A DNA stretch of 9,550 bases. Source: an uncultured Clostridia bacterium. GTDB taxonomy: Bacteria; Bacillota; Clostridia; Christensenellales; Borkfalkiaceae. Positions within the stretch are counted from its first letter, which is position 1, and every line of letters starts with the position of its first letter. The stretch lies in NCBI GenBank assembly GCA_947629875.1, contig CANRFK010000047.1:1-9550 (forward strand), written 5' to 3'. Of the stretch, positions 5,629 to 9,550 are shown piece by piece. The notes beneath the pieces were generated by a model. It did no database searches. It was not told where the DNA came from and worked only from the letters and a program-made list of their open reading frames with translations. The translations under genes and the position numbers were made by a program.

Positions 5629-5666
5629 ACGGAGCGGGGCTTTCATGAAAGTCCCGCTCCGTTTTT
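5629..5666 (+). terminator. Strong rho-independent terminator
   Basis: ACGGAGCGGGGCTTTC pairs with GAAAGTCCCGCTCCGT (one G-T pair) in a long stem with a very small loop, followed directly by TTTTT. It starts 17 bases after the stop codon of the membrane protein. Confidence 0.92.
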
Positions 5667-5671
5667 GTGGA

Positions 5672-5762
5672 GGACGTACTTCGTTCATCGGGATCCTTCG
5701 ACTCGCCGCCCGCGCTCGCCCGCTTGCGCGGGCGGGCGCGGGCGGCGGGGCAGAATGACGCG
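5672..5762 (+). repeat. Family 1 palindromic repeat, copy D (longest core)
   Basis: The left flank is diverged (GGACGTACTTCG, ATCGGGATCCTTC) and the right flank CAGAATGACGCG is conserved. The core is a 20-bp hairpin (5704-5723 with 5728-5747, one mismatch that can form a G-T pair). From 5751 to 5781 it is identical to 4466-4496 after copy C. Confidence 0.8.
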
Positions 5763-5841
5763 TAAAACAAGCGGGCGGGGCGGTATGAGGGAAAATGGGG
5801 AGATGGGGCGGAAAAACTCGGTTTCGGGTGACACCCCTTCA

Positions 5842-5883
5842 GTCACGCAAGGGCGCGTGACAGCTCCCCCTCCGAGGGGGAGC
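5842..5883. repeat. Double-hairpin element (family 3)
   Basis: GTCACGC/GCGTGAC (5842-5848, 5855-5861) is followed at once by GCTCCCCCT/AGGGGGAGC (5863-5871, 5875-5883), framed by ACACCCCTTCA on the left and CAAGGG on the right. From memory this resembles a short palindromic repeat common in gut clostridial genomes; only one copy is visible here. Confidence 0.6.
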
Positions 5884-5926
5884 CAAGGGAAGGGGGGAGG
5901 TATGAGGGGGAATGGGAAAGGGGGCA

Positions 5927-5980
5927 GAATGACGCGTGAGGCAGGGTGCGGGCGGCGGGGCGGAATGACGCGTGAGGCAG
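5927..5980 (+). repeat. Direct repeats of the family 1 right end
   Basis: GAATGACGCGTGAGGCAG occurs at 5927-5944 and again at 5963-5980, 36 bases apart. Its start is the right flank of family 1, so these look like truncated or tandemly copied ends without left halves. Confidence 0.7.
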
Positions 5981-6069
5981 AGGCGCGGGGGTGCGGCGGC
6001 GGTTTTCCATCCCGTTCCATTCACGGAAATCTCATACAAAAGTTTGAAAAAATTTCTCTCGGAATGTAC

Positions 6070-6089
6070 ACAAATTGATCATAATTTGT
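6070..6089. promoter_or_regulatory. Candidate operator, 7-6-7 palindrome
   Basis: ACAAATT (6070-6076) and its exact complement AATTTGT (6083-6089) flank GATCAT. It ends nine bases before the -35 box of the lipid operon. The size and symmetry suit a dimeric MarR- or TetR-type regulator; a position upstream of -35 fits activation or an upstream repressor site. No regulator gene is visible in the window. Confidence 0.5.
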
Positions 6090-6098
6090 TCAAAACAC

Positions 6099-6127
6099 TT
6101 GACGGCGTTTCCCGCTTCTATTATAAT
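6099..6127 (+). promoter_or_regulatory. Promoter of the ligase-acyltransferase operon
   Basis: TTGACG (6099-6104), 17-base spacer, perfect TATAAT (6122-6127). Transcription is expected near 6134, leaving a leader of about 87 bases before ATG 6221. A-rich runs at about 6040-6060 upstream could act as an UP element. Confidence 0.88.
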
Positions 6128-6220
6128 AGTATGAAGAATATATTAACGTAAGGTAAAGAGAGTGCGCAAGGCGGCTTCTCTGCGCCCATTGCAATACGGA
6201 CGACGCTTACGACAGGGAAT

Positions 6221-8134
6221 ATGCAAATGAGGCTGAGGAATATAGGCGGGTTCAAACGGGTCAAACGCTACGTCGATCATAAAATGGGGCTCCTTGAACG
6301 GTCGGACAAGTCGATGTCGGCTCTGTACGGGTTCATGTTCTCCGAGCAGGGAAATATTCTGTTCGAGGAGACGGACGGCTTCCGCATTCACAGGACGACG
6401 TACGGGGAAGCGCAAGAGGAAGTGGAAAGGCGTGCGCCCCACATCCGCCGCATTGTGGGCGCGCCCGACGGTTCGAAGGTCGGGCTGTACATGGAAAATT
6501 CCCCGCAGTGGATCGTTGCCTTTTGGGCAATTTTGCGCGCGGGATACTGCCCGCTCCTTCTCAACACCCGCTTCTCCTTCGCCGCGACGGAGGATATCCT
6601 CACGCGCTACAAGGTCGCCGCCGTCGTCACGGACGGGAGGACGTTCTCCGTGCCCTCGGTGCAATATGCAGACCTTACGGGGGAGGCGGAGCCCTGCGGG
6701 GGTGCGTTCGGCGAGGAGATGTACGTGCTCTCTTCGGGGACGTCGTCCGTCAAGCTCTGCGCCTATTCGGGCAGGGAACTTGCGGGGATGATCGGCAACA
6801 GCCGCTATGTTCTCACCCGCAACAAGCGCATCAAACAGCATTACCGCGGCGAGCTCAAACTGCTTGCCTTTTTGCCTTTTTCCCACATCTTCGGCTTTGT
6901 CGCCGTCTATCTCTGGTTCGGATTTTTCTCGCGGACGTTCGTCAAGCTCAACGACCTCGCCCCGCAGACCATTCTGGGTACCATCCGCCGTCACCGCGTG
7001 ACGCACATCTTCGCCGTGCCGCTCTTCTGGAACACGGTGTACCGCCGCGCGCTCGCCGCGATCGCCGAGAGGGGCGAAAAGACGCAGAAGCGCTTCAAAA
7101 AGGGGCTCCGCCTCTCCGCTCTCCTCGGCAATACCCGTCCCGGGATGAGAATTACGGCGCGCCTCTTCCGCGAGGTGCGGCAAAATCTGTTCGGCGAGAG
7201 CATCCGCTTCATGATCACGGGCGGGAGCTGTATCTCCGCCGACGTGATGAAGTTCTTCAACGGAATCGGCTATCCCCTCGTGAACGGGTACGGGATGTCC
7301 GAGACGGGCATCACGTCCGTCGAACTCTCGGCAAAAAGAAAACAGATCGTGCGCGGCTCGGTGGGCGCGCCTTTGCCCTCCGTGCGCTATCACATCGGGG
7401 AGGGAGGGCGCCTCTTCGTCTCGGGCACGACGCTCGCCCGCTCCGTCTTTGAAAACGGCGTGCGCCTCGATATCCAAGGCGGCATGTACGCGACCGCCGA
7501 CCTCGCCGTAGCCAAGCGGGGCAAGTACTATCTCTGCGGGAGGGCGGACGATCTCATCGTCTCCGTGACAGGTGAAAATCTCAATCCCGTCGCCGTGGAG
7601 GAGAAACTGACGCCCGCGGCGGCGCGGGAGAGCTGCCTCGCCCCGCGCGAACAGGCGCTGCCCGTGTTCCTCGTCTCGGTGGAGCGCTCGCTGCCCGATC
7701 AGACGGTGCGCGCGCTCGTCGCGGAGGTGAAGGAGCGGATGGCGCGCTTCGGCCTTTCTTCGCAGATCGGGGGCGTGTGCGTCGTTCTCGACCCGCTCAT
7801 TGCGGCGGATGAATTCAAACTCAACCGCAAGCGCATCGCCCGCGCCGTTGCGGACGGGACGCTCACCGTATGGAGGGAGGGCGTAAGGGAGACCTCGGAC
7901 GACGGGGAACTCACGCGGCGCGTGAAGGGGTACTTCGCCGTCGCCCTCGGCAAGAGCGCCGACGAGATCGGCACGGATTCCGACTTCTTCCTCGACGAAG
8001 GGGGCGCGAGCTTGGAGTACTTCGCCCTCGTCACCAAGTTGCAGGAGGATTTCTCCGTTCCCTTCTCCACGGATACGGGGAGGGGAGCGACCACCGTGCG
8101 CGCGGTCGTCGACTACCTGAAAGAGCGGCTATGA
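6221..8134 (+). CDS. Adenylate-forming acyl ligase fused to an acyl carrier domain
   Basis: A 637-residue ANL-superfamily enzyme expected to activate a carboxylic acid with ATP and load it on its own carrier domain. Motifs in order: nucleotide loop SSGTSSVK at 171-178 (the usual SGTTGxPK is altered; Lys178 is kept), FLPFSHIFG 217-225, ITGGSCIS 332-339, GYGMSETG 356-363, YATADLAV 423-430 with Asp427, hinge GRADDLIVSVTGENLNP 440-456, and NRKRIAR 535-541 with Lys537 as the likely catalytic lysine. The carrier domain (about 565-637) has DEGGASLEY with Ser597 as the phosphopantetheine site. No condensation, thioesterase or reductase domain is fused. ATG 6221 follows a modest AGGGA site; an ATG two codons later is possible. 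It overlaps the next gene by ATGA. A fatty acid substrate is inferred from the two acyltransferases downstream. Confidence 0.9.
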   Translation: MQMRLRNIGGFKRVKRYVDHKMGLLERSDKSMSALYGFMFSEQGNILFEETDGFRIHRTTYGEAQEEVERRAPHIRRIVGAPDGSKVGLYMENSPQWIVAFWAILRAGYCPLLLNTRFSFAATEDILTRYKVAAVVTDGRTFSVPSVQYADLTGEAEPCGGAFGEEMYVLSSGTSSVKLCAYSGRELAGMIGNSRYVLTRNKRIKQHYRGELKLLAFLPFSHIFGFVAVYLWFGFFSRTFVKLNDLAPQTILGTIRRHRVTHIFAVPLFWNTVYRRALAAIAERGEKTQKRFKKGLRLSALLGNTRPGMRITARLFREVRQNLFGESIRFMITGGSCISADVMKFFNGIGYPLVNGYGMSETGITSVELSAKRKQIVRGSVGAPLPSVRYHIGEGGRLFVSGTTLARSVFENGVRLDIQGGMYATADLAVAKRGKYYLCGRADDLIVSVTGENLNPVAVEEKLTPAAARESCLAPREQALPVFLVSVERSLPDQTVRALVAEVKERMARFGLSSQIGGVCVVLDPLIAADEFKLNRKRIARAVADGTLTVWREGVRETSDDGELTRRVKGYFAVALGKSADEIGTDSDFFLDEGGASLEYFALVTKLQEDFSVPFSTDTGRGATTVRAVVDYLKERL

Positions 8135-8760
8135 AGGCGTTTTTCAACATGTTCGTCAAGATCACGGGGTGGATCCCGCAGAGGATCGCGTTCCACACCA
8201 AGATCTTCTATGAAGATAAGGCTGCCCAATCGAGGAAGATCAAGGGGCCTGCCATTCTCATCTCCAACCACACCTCGGTGTACGACTACGCCGTCTTTCT
8301 GTTCGTGTTCCCGCGGAGGACGCTGCGCTACCAGATGGCGGAGATCCTCTTCCAAAAGAAGAGACTGGGTTGGTTTTTGAGGGCGATGGGGGGGATCAAG
8401 GTGGAGCGCAACGCCTTCGACTTCGGCTTCCTCGATGCGTCCAAGGCCGTTCTCGAAAAGGGCGGCGTCGTGGGGGTGTTCCCCGAGAGCCGTCTCCCGC
8501 GCGAGGGGGAGGAGCGACCCCTTCCTTTCAAACCGAGTGCGGCGTATCTTGCGCTCATCTCGGGCGTGCCCGTCATCCCGCTCTACACGAACGGTGCGTA
8601 CTTTCACGGGAAAAAGGCGAAGGTCGTAATAGGAAAGCCCATGTTTGCGCGGGAGCTGTACGACCCGCAGAGGGACGAAAAATCCAATCTTATGTTTATC
8701 TCCGAACAGTTTCGCGACAAGATCATGCAGTTGGGGACGCTCATCGATGGGACAAAATAA
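8131..8760 (+). CDS. PlsC-type acyltransferase, first of two
   Basis: A 209-residue lysophospholipid/glycerolipid acyltransferase-like protein, probably at the inner face of the membrane. It shows the catalytic HX4D as NHTSVYD (His47, Asp52), the acceptor-binding motif GGIKVERN (87-94), FPESRLPREGE (117-127) in place of the usual FPEGTRS, and VPVIPLY (146-152). The replacement of Gly by Ser in FPEG, and the hydrophobic N-terminus without a clear membrane helix, set it apart from standard PlsC, so the acceptor may not be lysophosphatidic acid. ATG 8131 overlaps the ligase stop as ATGA, so translation is coupled. The acyl donor may be the carrier domain of the ligase upstream; this is inference. 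Confidence 0.9.
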   Translation: MKAFFNMFVKITGWIPQRIAFHTKIFYEDKAAQSRKIKGPAILISNHTSVYDYAVFLFVFPRRTLRYQMAEILFQKKRLGWFLRAMGGIKVERNAFDFGFLDASKAVLEKGGVVGVFPESRLPREGEERPLPFKPSAAYLALISGVPVIPLYTNGAYFHGKKAKVVIGKPMFARELYDPQRDEKSNLMFISEQFRDKIMQLGTLIDGTK

Positions 8761-9436
8761 GCAAAAAAAGAAGAGGGGAACGTGCCCCGTTTTACACGAC
8801 ATTGTGTGGGCGTTGTTCGCCGCGCCGCCCGGGCTGCTGTGGTTCCGCCCCAAGACGTATTACATCTCGCAGGCCGCCAAGAAGAAGATCAAGGGGGGCG
8901 CCCTTCTCATCTCCAATCACGTAGGGTTTTACGACCCCGTATACCTCATGTTCGCCGTGAGATACAGGCGGCACCACTTCATTGCGACCAAGGAACTGTT
9001 CTCGACGAGGTTCAAGAGGTTCCTCTTCGGGAAGGTGTTCCTGTGCATCTGCCTCGACCGCGACAGCATAGGCATGAGCGCGGTGCGCGCCGCCGTAGAG
9101 GAGTTGAAACAAGGCAGGCTCGTTACGATGTTCCCCGAGGGGCACATCAACTGCGGCGGGACGGACGAGATCAAGGCGTTCAAGGCGGGCGCGGCGCTCA
9201 TGGCGCTCAAGAGCGGATGCCCCATCGTCCCCGTGTATATCCACAGGCGCAAGAATATCTGGCACCGCCAAGTTACCGTCATCGGCGAGCCCATTTCCGT
9301 CTCCCTGCAGGAGACGGAGAAACCCGTTCTCGAATATCTCGACGACGTCACCCGCCTTCTGCAGGAGAAAGAAGAGGAATTGGAGCGCAAGTATCAGTCA
9401 ATTATGAACAAAAAAAAGAAAAGGAGCAAAGAATGA
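8747..9436 (+). CDS. PlsC-type acyltransferase, second of two
   Basis: A 229-residue 1-acylglycerol-3-phosphate acyltransferase-like protein. Motifs: NHVGFYDP with His58 and Asp63 (HX4D), LDRDSIGMS (103-111) at the acceptor site, a canonical-type FPEGHIN (129-135), and PIVPVYI (159-165). A segment around 17-34 is hydrophobic and could dip into the membrane; both ends are Lys-rich (KQKKKR near the start, NKKKKRSKE at the end), fitting peripheral binding to acidic lipids. ATG 8747 lies inside the end of the previous gene (14-base overlap) with a weak GGGGA upstream. It is clearly diverged from its neighbour, so the pair probably acylates different positions or acceptors rather than being a fresh duplication. 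Confidence 0.9.
   Translation: MGQNKQKKKRGTCPVLHDIVWALFAAPPGLLWFRPKTYYISQAAKKKIKGGALLISNHVGFYDPVYLMFAVRYRRHHFIATKELFSTRFKRFLFGKVFLCICLDRDSIGMSAVRAAVEELKQGRLVTMFPEGHINCGGTDEIKAFKAGAALMALKSGCPIVPVYIHRRKNIWHRQVTVIGEPISVSLQETEKPVLEYLDDVTRLLQEKEEELERKYQSIMNKKKKRSKE
9421..9426 (+). promoter_or_regulatory. Ribosome binding site deciding the last start
   Basis: AAGGAG lies six bases before ATG 9433. A second in-frame ATG at 9439 would have a twelve-base spacing, so 9433 is preferred. Confidence 0.75.
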
Positions 9437-9550
9437 ACATGACAACCAAGGAAGTTTTTGCCCGTTACGCCGACCCGGAGACCTTCTCGAAGATCGTGGA
9501 GTATGCGGATGTTGCCACGATGTGGGAACATTCCGCGGCAACGTACGGCG
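9433..9550 (+). CDS. Partial gene, possibly a second acyl-CoA/AMP ligase
   Basis: Only the first 39 codons are in the window, beginning MNMTTKEVFARYADPETFSKIVEYADVA in two short stretches and continuing TMWEHSAATYG. The last segment resembles the start of many adenylate-forming enzymes, where a phrase such as 'hxxhxxxSAxxYxD' precedes the first conserved strand. This is weak evidence: the diagnostic motifs lie beyond base 9550. It overlaps the acyltransferase stop as ATGA, so it belongs to the same operon and is translationally coupled. If it is a ligase, the operon would hold two activating enzymes and two transferases. Confidence 0.6.
   Translation, partial: MNMTTKEVFARYADPETFSKIVEYADVATMWEHSAATYG

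Larger units (their letters stand above)
5612..6220. other. Gap between membrane protein and lipid operon
   Basis: No gene is seen. It holds a strong terminator (5629-5666), a family 1 repeat (5672-5762), a double-hairpin element (5842-5883), two direct repeats (5927-5980), a GC-rich stretch up to about 6010, then an abrupt change to AT-rich DNA (about 6020-6150) with an operator-like palindrome and a promoter. The mRNA leader of about 87 bases (6134-6220) matches no riboswitch I recognise. Confidence 0.75.

Noticed and set aside
4334..5770. Very long minus-strand open frame opposite the membrane protein
   Set aside because: The translation is rich in Arg, His, Glu and Asp with no family features; it is antisense to a gene with clear transmembrane helices, promoter and terminator. 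Long antisense frames are expected in GC-rich DNA.
6134..6220. Riboswitch in the leader of the lipid operon
   Set aside because: Only short possible stems (for example AGAGA/TCTCT) were found, and no known aptamer pattern or terminator/antiterminator arrangement.
6143..7477. Long minus-strand open frame opposite the ligase
   Set aside because: Low-complexity charged translation opposite a gene with clear ANL motifs in order; no ribosome binding site or promoter.
8131..9436. Recent tandem duplication of the two acyltransferases
   Set aside because: Apart from the catalytic motifs the proteins differ strongly in sequence, ends and the FPES/FPEG motif, so they are anciently diverged paralogues or separate acquisitions.

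Overview
The window is GC-rich bacterial DNA with strong AAAGGAGG-type ribosome binding sites, sigma-A-type promoters and densely packed genes. Its gap regions are full of short GC-rich palindromic repeats. LuxS, MTA/SAH nucleosidase and a stand-alone ferritin-like protein, together with the codon and repeat style, suggest a member of the Bacillota, probably an uncultured anaerobic gut clostridium (Christensenellales or Borkfalkiaceae type). That placement is inference. No rRNA, tRNA, CRISPR array, transposase or phage gene was seen.

Left part (1-2672, minus strand): a Nudix hydrolase, MTA/SAH nucleosidase (mtnN/pfs) and S-ribosylhomocysteine lyase (luxS) run leftwards. They are followed by a 492-base repeat-rich gap and the N-terminal 136 codons of uracil-DNA glycosylase (ung), cut by the window edge. 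MtnN and LuxS are consecutive steps in S-adenosylhomocysteine recycling and also make the AI-2 precursor. The Nudix gene has its -10 box so close to the ATG that its mRNA is probably leaderless.

Middle (2764-5666, plus strand): a 415-aa ferritin-like protein of unknown function is transcribed divergently from the Nudix gene. After another repeat-rich gap comes a six-helix membrane protein of unknown family. It has its own near-consensus promoter and a strong terminator, so it is a one-gene unit.

Right part (5667-9550, plus strand): a third repeat-rich gap changes into an AT-rich promoter region with a 7-6-7 palindrome just upstream of a TTGACG-17-TATAAT promoter. This drives at least four genes with overlapping stop and start codons: an adenylate-forming ligase fused to an acyl carrier domain, two different PlsC-type acyltransferases, and the start of another gene, perhaps a second ligase. 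The set suggests activation of a free acid as an acyl-carrier thioester and its transfer onto a glycerolipid-type acceptor. The product is unknown, and this is the best candidate for an undescribed pathway.

The three long gaps and the mtnN-luxS gap carry a mosaic of at least three repeat families. In two of them the outer flanks are conserved while the hairpin core differs in sequence but stays self-complementary. All copies with clear asymmetric flanks point the same way, whichever strand the neighbouring genes use.
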